A stretch of 64,000 bases of DNA. Source: Zantedeschia hybrid cultivar. Taxonomy: Eukaryota; Streptophyta; Magnoliopsida; Alismatales; Araceae. This document shows positions 12,601 to 23,095 of this stretch, piece by piece (position 1 is the stretch's first letter; every line of letters starts with the position of its first letter). The notes beneath the pieces are model-generated. The model did no database searches. It was given only the letters and a program-made list of their open reading frames with translations, and was not told where the DNA came from. The stretch is taken from positions 26,327,614 to 26,391,613 of the forward strand of contig JARZZO010000008.1 in NCBI GenBank assembly GCA_030544215.1, in the 5' to 3' direction. The translations under genes and the position numbers were made by a program.

Positions 12601-15600
12601 CCGATGACCCATGAATCATCGCGCACATGAATGCTCCAACCTGAGGAGAAAATTGTGCCTCGACGTCGCTCCATATGTGGTCAAAATCATGCAAGCTGAT
12701 GACATCTTTAACGACCTTCGGCTGATCGACTACATCTTCCAGTAGCGGTTCTGTCTTCGGCCCATTCCCTTTAGTGGGGAAGAGGTCATTATCTGCTATA
12801 GGCGTCACCGATTCGACCTCCCCCAAATATTCATCTTCTAGGACTGGATCGGCCACATAGTGCACCTCCTTCATTTGATTTTCATACTCCTCAAGCATCG
12901 TTGGGTCGGCCTCATAGACAACATCTTTTGGCTTGATCAGCTTGGCCAACATGGCAGAAATCTTCTGAAGCTCACTCCTCATCTGGGACTTCTCGCGCTC
13001 CCAATCAACTGCTTGTTGAAACCTCTCTTGATCCTGATAAGTGGCATTGAGAATAAGAAAGGGTGCCTGGTATTCCTCAGGTTGTATTAGACAATCTCGT
13101 CCAGTATGATCAATCACAACTTGCCGCTCGTCTATCCATTCTCTACCCAAACCGATATACGAGCCATTGGGTATAATCTTGCACCATGCATCATCATAAT
13201 ACCTGACGGCTCGGGAAGTACTGTTGCTCCTTAAGAGATGGAAAAATGGCACATAGACTTGATTTCTAGAGACCCTTACGTAGTCCGTGTGGGAGATAGA
13301 ATCCACAATAGATTGTGAAATGACGTTGCCGAACGACGTTGCCTCAAGATACACCCGAGTTTTCACGGAATTGGGTAGCTCTACCTCAAAACTAAAATCC
13401 ATGATGATAAAACGTACCACTGGCCAAAGAAATGATGGACGAGGTCCGCCTCACTGCCAGGATGCCACCAGTACGATCGGCACAAGAATCGGAGCTCAAA
13501 TCATCATCCTCGATATGCGTGCAAAAAGTGGCACGCAAAACGAGGTAAGCGGGCACTAGTTGCTGCGAAATCTGTGCGCTGGGATGCTGGCACGCAAATC
13601 GAGGCAACTTGGATTGGCCTTGGGATGCACGATCGGGGTCCTCGGTATGCGTGCGGAAGTGGCACGCAAAACGAGGCAAATCTGGGAACAGCACACTGGA
13701 TCCGAGTTGGCCTTGTCGAGACGGATCCAATGGCGCGAACGGTGCACCAATCGAAGTCCGGAAAGATCTCGAACGACGCGCCCGAGTGTCCTCGTAAAGC
13801 GTGCAAGTGCGGCACGCAAAACGAGACACTGCTGAAAGATCGGATGTGCAACGAGGTCGGCCTCGCTGAGACGATCCCAACGGCGCTAGCGGCACGCAAA
13901 TCGGAGCACAGACAATTTTCGGCGATGGCGGTGCAGCATGACCCTTAATGCACCTCCTGTGCACTGTAGCAGACCTCTAACCAGTCCCCAGTTTGCTGGC
14001 TCACTGCAGATGGCTCGGACCACGGCTAGATCATGGCTTGGACCTGATCGCAGGTGGCTCGCACCAGGTTGGACTTGGCTCGGACCACCTTGGTGTGGCT
14101 GAACCGGTTCGGATCTTGAAGGCTTCAAATACCCAGGCTAGCCGAACCGGTCTGGATCCGGTTGGCTTGAACAAGTCGGGCCCGATCCAAATGGGGTTTC
14201 TTCTCCAAGCCCTCCAAACCCTAACCGGACGACAGTGCACGAAGGGGAGGTGGGCGGGAGTGAGTGCGGCGGCGACGGCGGGGAGGGGCAACGACGGTTC
14301 CGGCGCTGGCTGCGGCGGGACCCGTCGATGGCAGCGAGAGAAGGCAACGGTGGCGATGGCTTCGCGGGAGAGCTGCAGTTAAGGCGGCGGGAGCGGATTT
14401 GGCGGCCGGCGGTGGCGACCGATCAGGCTACCAACGACGGCGACCGATCAGGCAGCCGGCGGGTCCCTTCTTCTTCCTCTTGTTTCTTCAACCCTAACAG
14501 GGAGATAGAGAGGGAGACAGTACGAAGGAGAGAGCGATGGCGGCGGAGGGCTGGGCCAACGGTGACTAGGGCGACGACGCCGGCAGCTCCTATAGGACCG
14601 TGTGACGACCACGCCAACTGAAGAAGACGACAACAGTGGCTGCGTCAAGGCCGGTGCGGGGAGCAGCGGCCTATGGGGGCCTGCCGGCGGAAGCGGCAGG
14701 TTCGGCCTCCTCTCTGACCCCTTTTTTGCCCTCTGCTATCTCTTTCTTCTTCTATCTCTTCTCTGACGGAAGGAGAAGGTGGAGGGGTCCTTGTGTGGTT
14801 ACTGTTCACGGAACAGTAACACACACAGAACAGAGAGAGGGATCGAAAGAGAGACGATCAACTGGAGAGGGGAACTAAACGGCGGTGATGATGAAGTTGA
14901 TCAGGGGATCGAGCTTGGGCTCTGATACCAAATTGATGCGGGACAGGAGAGGGGGTAGACCGGAAGTAGAGAGAAGAGAAGGGTTGGAGGAGAAGAAGGT
15001 TAGGGTTCCCGTCCCGTCTCGGGAGAAAACACGCAACGGCGGCTCTTCATTTCAAATTTCTTCTTCAATGCTTTCCCACGAGGGGATACAGGACAATATA
15101 TAGACTCTTCAAAGGAACCCTAATATAAAAATTACTAAACTACCCCTAGGACTCCGAAAATAACTAAAAAACATGGGAAAATTACATATAAATTAAAAGA
15201 CTCCAAATGGACCCCTAATGGGCCAACTAAACTGCACATTGGGCCTTTGACCCCATTCCAGCCGTTCCTGGATCCCCATCATATACCCTCACATCTACCT
15301 ACAACAGCCCTGATGCCCAGGAGAAAAGCCAGAGTTGCTGGACAATAAAGCAAGATCATAACAGAATCACTACATATGATGTCAGCCTCCTGTGCATGCA
15401 TATTCCACAAAAATGCATAGGCAGCAAACAAGTTGTTTTGGTTGACCAAACTCCACATAACAGTGGATACTGAATCCAATGATAGCTATCATTTCAAACA
15501 ATGCCTGATATTATTTTAAAGGGGATCGATCCTTGTCCTTGTCCTTAATGATTGACATTGAGGCAGCATTTGAACTCATCATTAAAATTTCAAAATCTGT

Positions 15601-18600
15601 GGATCCCTAACTGGATACTTCAGGTTGAACCCAAACCACTTATAAGGTTTACATATGGTTGTGACTAAATCCTCTGTTAACTAACACTTGATTAATGTCA
15701 TATGGCTTGAAGACAATACCATATGACTGTGAATAAATCATAACAAGAAAAGGGATGCTAACCTTGTCCCCTCCATAGGCATCAAGAACATAGATGTTGT
15801 TGTTTGTTGTTGTCAAAAGCATGGACTTGCCATCATTACTGAATTTGATATCACAGACCTCAGCTGTATCCCCGCCCACAAAAAAGGTATCAAATGGACC
15901 CTGTAGTTAGAAAGATCAGAACAACATACCACAGAAAACAAGTGATATAAATGTCCTGTATTTCCAGATAATAACCTTATCATATGAACGAGAATCGAAC
16001 AGCTTTATGGCTCCCCCTTCCATTGCCACTGCAAAAACAAGGCCCTGTTGATCAAATGCAACGGTAGGCCTACCACGTAACCGCAGAATGCCCTGTAAAC
16101 TAACAGAGTGAGAACATATTACAACTAGACAAAACAATTTTCACAATTTTATCAGCAAACATGTTTGCACTTATTGACCTAGTTTCTGCTATTCATAACA
16201 CATCAGTAGGATAAAGATCAAACTTTGTTGTAGAAAGTAGTGACTCCAACCTGACAAGCATTAACACGAAGATCCCATATTCTCACACTATGATCAACAG
16301 AGCCTGACATGAAACTGTCATTGATAGGAGACATGCACAGAGAAACAATTCTACAACCAAAGACCAGTCCTTGTATTAGGGGGGAAAAAAACACGCCAGA
16401 AAATCACTTTGCTACAATAAACTAACCTCTCTTTGTGACCTTTAAAGTAACGCAGGCACCGGTTGTCATACATGGAAATATACCGAAGAGATTCTGGAAA
16501 GGAAGGGGAAAAAATAGGCATGTCAAAAGGATTCTGGAAAAAAAGGAGGAAAAAAAGAAGACCTCACAATTTCTTCAATTAAAAAAAATCATTATGAAAG
16601 CAAAACTAACATCACAAATGCAGTGCAAGAATTCACCAGATCCCCCCCCCAAACCACCACCAATTCTTTCTTTTGTGCATATACTAAGATCTTGGTCAGT
16701 GGGTAAAAGCATGTGTGACTTAGAAATGGACTCTTGTATCTTCTCTAGAAACATGCAAACCAAAATGCACTTTTAAATTGATGTTCAGAAAGGTACCACT
16801 TGTTGATTCCAAATTGTATCTTGACGAGCAAATGATGCAACTTGGATGGTGGGTAAAGCATATCCGATCTGCACCATGCTTCTTGTGGTAAGTAGTCTTC
16901 AGCAACCTGAATGAAAGCCAAAAACATTATATTTTGAAAAGCTTGATAAATGTTGACAGATACTGAATCAAATCATACTGTATTGATCCTAAAATATCTT
17001 GTGTTGTGAATTGATCAGCAAGTTCTCAAGGCTTACACCCACATCCATGTTGTTGTAGAAATATGTGTCCAATAACGAGGCTTATAGCAAGTTGAATCAA
17101 TAACCATACATAGATTGCAAACATAGCTTATTGCCTTATTCCCCTGAAAAAGCAGCTGAAACTGTGTGCCTAAAGTCCCTGATGGTTGTGGAAAAAAAAA
17201 AAGGTTCCTCTTTTTCTCTTGACAACTCAAAGGCTGAAAACCATGCCAATATGTGATAGAATAACACCATGGATTTAAAAGCGTGCAACCAGAGACAGCG
17301 CTAGGTAATCAGTCCAATCATACTGTTCACATCTCCCTGTCAAGGAAGGTGGCATCAGACTGGGACCCAGGATCTGCAGGTCCCAGTTCAATTTGGATGA
17401 GGATAGGTCAGGATAGGATCAGCCAGTTGATCCTATCCTTAGAAAGAATGGAAAGAAATATTTAGTTTTAATTTCAACTTTAATTCCCATGTTTATCCAA
17501 TACTAGTCCCTCTCATTTCAACCCTTTCATCGCAGCAGTGGTCCACAGAGGAGGAGGAGGCAATGGCCGCAGTGGACAATGGTGGCAGCTGAGGCAGCAA
17601 ATGACAAAGGAGCCGGCACTGGTGGAAAGCGCAAGCTTTCTTCCTTTCCTTTTTTTTCCTTCATTTCTTCCTTCTTTCCTTTTTTTTTCCATTCTTTCTT
17701 TCCTGTCGGGCATGGGTAAGTGACAGCCTACGATTGGGATTTAGTGCCACTACATTTTGGCACAGATTAGCCTGAGATCATCCCAAAATCAGCTGATTTA
17801 GGTGATTTTGGACTGATTCAGGCTGTTCAGCCAAGGAGGGTCCCTACCCCCACATTCTTCCGCCCAACCTTTAAAGGACACCTAGCTTTTTTATTATCCT
17901 TTTGTTAGTATAAACTCAATCTACAGAACTTATTATCATCGGATAGCATCAGTTACCAGTAGGTTTACTGGGTAGCTGCCCATAATTTTATGTCTAAAGA
18001 CCTAATAAGCCCATAAATAAATCCACTTATACTCAAACATAAAATGCAATCAGTTTGAAAAATTATCCAAAAACCCCTCCAAAAAAAAACTAACAAATTG
18101 TGGTGTTACCAGATTATCAGTTACCATTGATATCCCCACCATAAAGATCCAATTCCCTTTTTCTCGACAACTAGGGGACAGAAAACTTGATTGTTGATGT
18201 GAGAGCTTCTCTTCCTAGTCAACCCACAAAAGGCAAGATTTTATAGTTTCAAACTTTCAGGATAAGCCCTTTTTGTCATAGAGGATCCACTAGAGCGCAA
18301 CAATCATTATGCCCTTTCTGCAACACTAGAACAGAAGTGAAAACTTGAGAAAGAGACACAAGAAAACATGATGCATACTTCTAAGCTTAATCAAGTGCAG
18401 GGCATTGACAGGGCAAAACAGAAGGAAACAATAATCAAATCAAATAGGGAGTGAGACGATGGTGTTCAATGAAATGTCAGACCAATTATCAATTAATTTG
18501 CAGGCTCAACATGATCCTAGTTTGTGCCAAAACTATAGCAAGAATATCCACAAATGCAGGAGAATGTCATGGAGGTGCATTGGCATATCAACTACTCAAT

Positions 18601-19281
18601 AATGATGCTGAACATGCTGAACATGCTAAACAGCCCATGAAGTGAAGTGAGAAACCCAATCCTCACTCAGACAACAGCTGGAACTACCATGATGCTCCTT
18701 ATTTCATTGTGAATTAGCTTGTGTAATGGAAAAGGCCTAGAACACGACATGGAAGAGGAACCAACGCTCACTTCGCATTTGCAATATCATAAAGGCGCAC
18801 TGAATCATCTTCGCTCGCAGTGACCAAAAGATCATCCTTGCGATGAAAGTCGAGGGAGCTGATCTTTCCAACCTGAAACCCAACAAATTCACAACAGCAC
18901 TTGGCATCAACGCCTCAACAACTTGTCACTAGGACCAAAAAGAGAATCAAATAATGTTAGCTTCATCTCCCACAACACTAACTTTCATTTGATCCAAATT
19001 CAGCAAAGACAAAGACAAAACCACCACAAAGAAATGATAAGTACCAAACTATCCAGCTACAAACTACCAACATAAATCAGAGAAAGCAAGATTTTTCCAC
19101 TCCTGTACAAGCAACATGCCTGGATTCATCTTAAATTCAACAAAACAGAGAAAAACCAAAAGAGAGGTAACATCTAGGAGAAAGAAACACAAATCGGAGT
19201 CTCTGTACACACGTAGTCGGTGAAGACGGCGCCAACGGACATGCTGCGCACCATCACGTCGCTGAGCCCGTCAATCGACAT
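9673..19281 (-). CDS. APRF1: WD40 repeat protein, Swd2/WDR82/APRF1-like (3' end missing)
   Basis: Eight exons join in one frame with GT-AG borders: 19281-19213, 18872-18772, 16906-16797, 16493-16427, 16350-16251, 16092-15976, 15900-15763 and 9754-9673. They encode 261 residues of WD40 repeats, including YHKKHGADRICFTHHP, SGSVDHSVRIWDLR and LLTTTNNNIYVLDAY. This matches the plant Swd2-like family (APRF1/S2L in Arabidopsis), about 330 residues long. These are subunits of COMPASS-type H3K4 methyltransferase complexes and, in yeast, of the cleavage/polyadenylation machinery; they act in the nucleus and promote flowering in Arabidopsis. The last 65 or so residues (final WD repeat and C-terminus) are not found between 9672 and 8045, so they may lie left of the Ty3/gypsy element. 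Intron 7 is 6 kb because of copy A and a tandem duplication. I see no stop or splice defect in the eight exons. Confidence 0.88.
10950..12162. repeat. tandem duplication, ~640-bp unit, in intron 7
   Basis: Two diverged units run head to tail, about 10950-11605 and 11606-12162. The second resumes at 15282-15380 after copy A. Landmark words recur about 643-645 bases apart: GAATCCAATTAC at 11022 and 11669, and the stretch containing CCATGCATGATCC. Unit 1 shows what the insertion site of copy A looked like before insertion. Confidence 0.8.
12163..12510 (-). repeat. 3' LTR of copy A
   Basis: 348 bp with TG...CA ends, nearly identical to 14934-15281. The ORF of the element reads through the polypurine tract and ends inside this LTR (TAA at 12422-12424). 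Confidence 0.92.
12422..13402 (-). CDS. 326-residue ORF of copy A, retropepsin-like fold without catalytic Asp (inferred)
   Basis: The ATG at 13402 opens a frame that stays open to TAA at 12422-12424, inside the 3' LTR. An in-frame extension five codons upstream lacks an ATG. Residues 13-36 (VKTRVYLEATSFGNVISQSIVDSI) have the spacing of a Ty3 retropepsin active-site loop, but the D-S/T-G triad is E20-A21-T22. Residues 83-98 contain GLGREWIDERQVVID, which resembles the ILGxxWLxxxxPVID motif that ends the retropepsin domain. A charged, probably helical stretch follows (around 135-190), and then a region of unknown kind. No domain of gag, RT or integrase is present. The ORF is shared with copy B at high similarity, which suggests that it has mattered to the family. 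The function is unknown and the protease link is my inference. Confidence 0.6.
   Translation of the reverse strand: MDFSFEVELPNSVKTRVYLEATSFGNVISQSIVDSISHTDYVRVSRNQVYVPFFHLLRSNSTSRAVRYYDDAWCKIIPNGSYIGLGREWIDERQVVIDHTGRDCLIQPEEYQAPFLILNATYQDQERFQQAVDWEREKSQMRSELQKISAMLAKLIKPKDVVYEADPTMLEEYENQMKEVHYVADPVLEDEYLGEVESVTPIADNDLFPTKGNGPKTEPLLEDVVDQPKVVKDVISLHDFDHIWSDVEAQFSPQVGAFMCAMIHGSSVLFSEHATIIPPWILTHFKIRGRIFLNQGRMMGIQERLEWGQRPNVQFSWPIRGPFGVF
13508..13826 (-). other. three hairpins in copy A upstream of the ORF
   Basis: The hairpins are at 13508-13545, 13640-13676 and 13790-13826. Each has an outer stem CCTCG/CGAGG (slightly changed in the third), an asymmetric inner loop and an inner stem built from TGCGTGC/GCACGCA. 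The apical loop is about 6-8 bases. All three recur in copy B. Overlapping ORFs here (Arg/Cys/His-rich) read in several frames and are not called. Confidence 0.7.
13972..14918 (-). other. leader of copy A, GC-rich, unlike that of copy B
   Basis: This stretch lies between the primer site and the conserved block that starts at CTACAGTGCACAGGAGG (about 13950-13971). It is GC-rich with short GGC/GGT runs and several overlapping open frames that I judge to be compositional. I see no similarity to the corresponding part of copy B apart from composition. Confidence 0.5.
14919..14930 (-). other. primer binding site of copy A
   Basis: The minus strand reads TGGTATCAGAGC, complementary to the 3' end of initiator tRNA-Met, just inside the 5' LTR. 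It sets the element's direction as minus. Confidence 0.88.
14934..15281 (-). repeat. 5' LTR of copy A
   Basis: 348 bp, TG...CA. It is followed on the element strand by three bases and the tRNA-Met primer site. The same LTR family is found at 42422-42769 and 45166-45512. Confidence 0.92.
16907..18771 (-). other. intron 2 of the WD40 gene
   Basis: An 1865-base intron with GT-AG ends. It contains pyrimidine runs (17640-17705) and a short perfect hairpin at 17409-17440 with arms GGATAGGATCA/TGATCCTATCC. No coding sequence is seen. Confidence 0.6.
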
Positions 19282-19776
19282 CGTCGGCGGTGCGTGCGCT
19301 CCCGGAAGGAAAACCTAATCGCTCGCGCGGGTGAGGATAAGAAACAAGCCTTGGGACGCCGAGGAGTTTCCTAACCAGGGTTCATCTCTACTGGAGACGC
19401 CGAGCCCGACTGGGATTATAGGAACCTGGCGAGAGGGCAGCGACGGGAACCGCCGCCAACACCCCACCCGCCTCCGGTTAGCAGGAAGCCGGTAAGAACG
19501 AGATCGCCGCTGCGCTGTTCCAGTGCACTGTCGGAGGCGCTGAAGTCACTTACGGAGCGAACCAGCCATTTTCTTTTGGGTTTTTCTTGATATAGATCCC
19601 TTTTAACTATTATATTCATACCCTTACTCTTACATATTGTTACAAATAGCCCTAAAATCTTCCGAAATATTGTAATTATACCTGTCTCTTAGAATACTTA
19701 GAACCTCAACCAAATATGCCATAAAGTTTTTATAAATTAAGGTGAAAAGGTGAATTTAAGAATATATTTTGAGAGG
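19282..19776. promoter_or_regulatory. upstream region of the WD40 gene
   Basis: The 300 bases before the start codon at 19281 are moderately GC-rich and pyrimidine-rich on the minus strand, as expected of a 5' leader and core promoter. I cannot place a TATA box with confidence. Beyond about 19570 the sequence becomes AT-rich. Confidence 0.35.
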
Positions 19777-20182
19777 TGCAGGGGTGTCAATTGGACAAGT
19801 CAACCATGGCACAGCCAGCCCATATTATAATAAATTGGACTGCCAAGTTATCTAAACCAAGTTGGGTTAAATTTGGGTTGACATTAGTCAAATGTGCATT
19901 GAGTTTGAGAGGAATTAGACTGGCCCAATTTGACCTATTGACTTTTATATTAATTAATACAAAAATCATACTTCTTACATTTTTCTTAGAAATAGGGTCA
20001 ACTCAACTCAACCCAATCTAGCCCACTCACTACTGAATTTGAGTTGAATTTAAGTTGAATTCGAGTTAAATCTGAATTAAATTTGGGCTAGGTTGAAATT
20101 GGACTAGACTATTTTGAATTTGGGTTGAACCAAATTACCATATAACCTAACCCAACTTGGTCAAGTTACATTCCCAAAGAGG
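19777..20182. mobile_element. possible hAT-type MITE
   Basis: The left end begins CAGGGGTGTCAATTGGACAAG. The right end, read in reverse, gives a similar TTGGGAATGTAACTTGACCAAG. Both resemble the YAGGGRTGTCAA ends of plant hAT elements. The inside is full of TTGGGTTGAATTT-like words. An 8-bp target duplicate is only approximate (agaggtg at the left, agaggag at the right), so the call is tentative. Confidence 0.35.
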
Positions 20183-21638
20183 AGGGATATAACTATAATC
20201 TTTGAGGAAGTCGAGGGGATTTATGACAATATATTGGAACTAGGGTATCTCTATAAATATGAGAGGTTTCAAAGGTATATATAAAAAAAAATCTTTCCTG
20301 CTTTTTAGTTTTATGTGATTTTGAGGGAAATTGATTAATTATTAGATAATTAATTTTTTAAATAGCCTTAACTTTGAAAGATTAATTAGTGCATTGTGTG
20401 TCATTAAATATTTTAGTTTATCTTTGCCATGTGTTTGTCTTCAACTATAACACATTCATGACACCTTAATATGTTAATATGTTAAGATGTCAACATACTG
20501 ACACATTAATATATTAATACATGAATATGTTATGTGCTAAGATGTCAAATGTTAAGGGGAAAAGTTAGAATTTGTTATAAAGTTTAATACACTATGTTGA
20601 GGAATTAGCACATTAATGTGTCTGATTTAGTGTCTTGTCACTATTGTCGACTGTCGGTGATGATGATCGTATATTTACCAGATAGTTTAGTCTCTTTTTC
20701 CGCCTTCAAAGGTCCTTTTCTTATAGAAGAGAAAAGTATGTCTTTGTAGATAATATTTTATTGAAGACCACCCATTAGAATTGATACTATAAAATTGATA
20801 CAAAAATCACCCACACACATACATCTCCCACCTCTAAGGGCATTTCATGAGGTTATTTTGTAGTTGAATTTAGTCTCTCTCATCAATCATGGACAATGAT
20901 AATAATAAATGAATAAAACCTCACTTCTACTTGGAGGACAACACCACGGTAGGAGATCACATACTAGACAATAATGTTATAACATTCGTGTTATTTGTGA
21001 GAAATAAATACATGCACATATGCACCTTCAGGGGAACCTTTTGGTGGGCTATGTGGCAGCGAATGGCGAAGGTAGAAATCTTTTTTAAAGGGGCCAAACA
21101 TATTTCAAATTATCTAAGAAATATTTTAAAAAATAAAAGTTAAATAAAAATATCAAAGACACAACTTATTAAACACATTAATATAAAAGAAAATAATGAA
21201 CTTGTTCTCAAGGCATCAACAAATGACAAGATAAACTTAGTGACCAATGAGACAAGATGTCAGCATAATAATTAAAAAATTTAGACTTTTAAACTAAAAT
21301 ATATATTTAATAGCAATAACCATAAAAATAATGAAAGAGGAAAACATAAATCAGATGGCAAATAAAATACCTTTGCGAGTAATCATTGTGAGAGGGACTT
21401 CGTAATCAATGGTTTTGAATATTTTCTTAAAAGAGTGACCTATTGGCTGGCATAAGGGTGCCTCTCTTCGGAGATAAAAAGATCAAATTCAATCAAAGCA
21501 AATAAATCCCTAAAGATTTCGAGTGAATGTGCACACATAGTAAAGGATAATTTCTCTTACATGGGGAGTGAGCATTCTTACTCCTATATATGGAAGAATG
21601 TTCAGTAAGATAAATCATATTTTCACACTAGAGAATAA

Positions 21639-21693
21639 GGACTCGAATCCATACACTCTACTTGAAGTGGGACATCATGCCCAACCAAGCTAT
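21639..21693 (-). mobile_element. tRNA-derived SINE trace with pol III boxes
   Basis: On the minus strand TATAGCTTGGTTGG (21693-21680) resembles an A box. GGATTCGAGTCC (21650-21639) is a good B box, about 30 bases further on. This spacing is that of a tRNA or a tRNA-derived SINE head. No cloverleaf acceptor stem is visible, so a functional tRNA is unlikely. Confidence 0.45.
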
Positions 21694-23037
21694 ATGCCAT
21701 ATATAATTTATTCATATTATCATACACATATAGATGATGAGATCAAAATGAAGCATGACAAGGAACAAGACTAACCGCAAGAAAATATTAAGAAGAAATA
21801 TAAAATAGTGGATGGATAAATAAAAATAAGATTTTTAAGATTCATAGACCTTCATTGGACTTGAAAAATGCAAAAAGTGGGCGATGGTCTATCTCCCCTT
21901 GGGAGAAAGAAAAATGATCCTAACATGATCAATAAATCTTAATCCTTATGTTACATTTGCTTGTACTAGTGGATCAGATTTGGAGTTCTTAATTTTTTGC
22001 AGAAGTTAAAACTTATACTAATGTCTCATCAATCTTTTGAATTCTCCAAAAAATTAAAACTCGAAAAAAGAATATATATCACCACAATATTCATTATCCT
22101 TCTCATTCTGGATTCTACAGGAATCTTAAAAAAAAAAAAGAGTAAAAGAATCACTTATTCCCTAACTTGGCTTACTAAGCAATGTACCTTAAAAGTGCAA
22201 ACAAATGAACCATTATCCTTCTCCTTTTACGGTACAAAAAAGAGATATAAACATGATCAATAAATCATAGTTGTTGGTGTGAAATGAGGACTACTTGTTA
22301 TTCTTTCATATGCTTTATGTGATTAGGCCAAGTGGCCCAACAAGCATGATAGAACTAAGTATCTTTGACAATACTTTGACGGGTGGGGTTGTTATCTGTT
22401 ATAGCCTCCCTTGCCCCCTCCCCCACCACTAGCTATAGTCGAATATAATATTACGTCATACAAATCTGTCCTCCTTTCATGTGGAGATCTTTTTTCCATA
22501 AAAGGACAACTCTATCTTCAATATAAGAACAATATCCTAACAGGATGTCACATACTAAAAATAATGACATTAGCAATAGACTCATGTACACACTTGCATC
22601 TAGGAGGGGGTTGTGTGATAACTAAATTTAGTCTTACGTCTATTATTGGCAGTGGTAGCCATACGTCAAGTATTTATAAAGTAGGAATGTATTCATTTCC
22701 TTGTGATGGTCCTTTTTCTCATAAAAAGATAAAATTTTACACATCTGGTTTGAGGACAATATCTAACTGAGGGTCATAGGCTAAAAATAATACTATATGT
22801 ACGGTTGAGAGTAAAAAATATGTCTCTTCATAAATTGAGGAATAAGCAGTCAACAAAAAGTTAATAGGAGTTAGAGAATAATGTCGAAGTTTTGATACAA
22901 CTTTCATTTTTCTAGGGTTTACAAAAGGCAAGTATGGTGATTTGGTCATGTGACTCACTTACTCCTTATTAATATTTATTTTCCATTCTTTCTTATTCAT
23001 AAAGTTGTAGGTAATATTTTTGTTTGTGTCACATACG

Positions 23038-23095
23038 TATGGCCCAGTGGATACCCTCGCTATTAAGAATGAGAAATCATTGTTCAAATCCCACC
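23038..23095 (+). mobile_element. tRNA-derived SINE trace with pol III boxes
   Basis: TATGGCCCAGTGG (23038-23050) resembles an A box and TGTTCAAATCCCAC (23081-23094) a B box, on the plus strand. The ends of the element and a target duplicate could not be defined. Confidence 0.4.

Larger units (their letters stand above)
12163..15281 (-). mobile_element. non-autonomous LTR element, copy A (intact ends)
   Basis: This 3119-bp element on the minus strand has 348-bp LTRs (12163-12510 and 14934-15281) that differ at only three or four positions. TATAC is duplicated at both flanks (12158-12162 and 15282-15286). The primer site TGGTATCAGAGC is at 14930-14919. A purine tract (AGGGGAGAA on the minus strand) abuts the 3' LTR at 12511. 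Inside are a GC-rich leader, a set of three hairpins and one long ORF. No gag, RT or integrase is present, so it must move in trans. It lies in intron 7 of the WD40 gene in the sense direction. Confidence 0.92.

Noticed and set aside
21639..21693. Possible functional tRNA gene
   Set aside because: A- and B-box-like words are present, but no acceptor stem or anticodon arm can be drawn, so it is listed only as a SINE trace.
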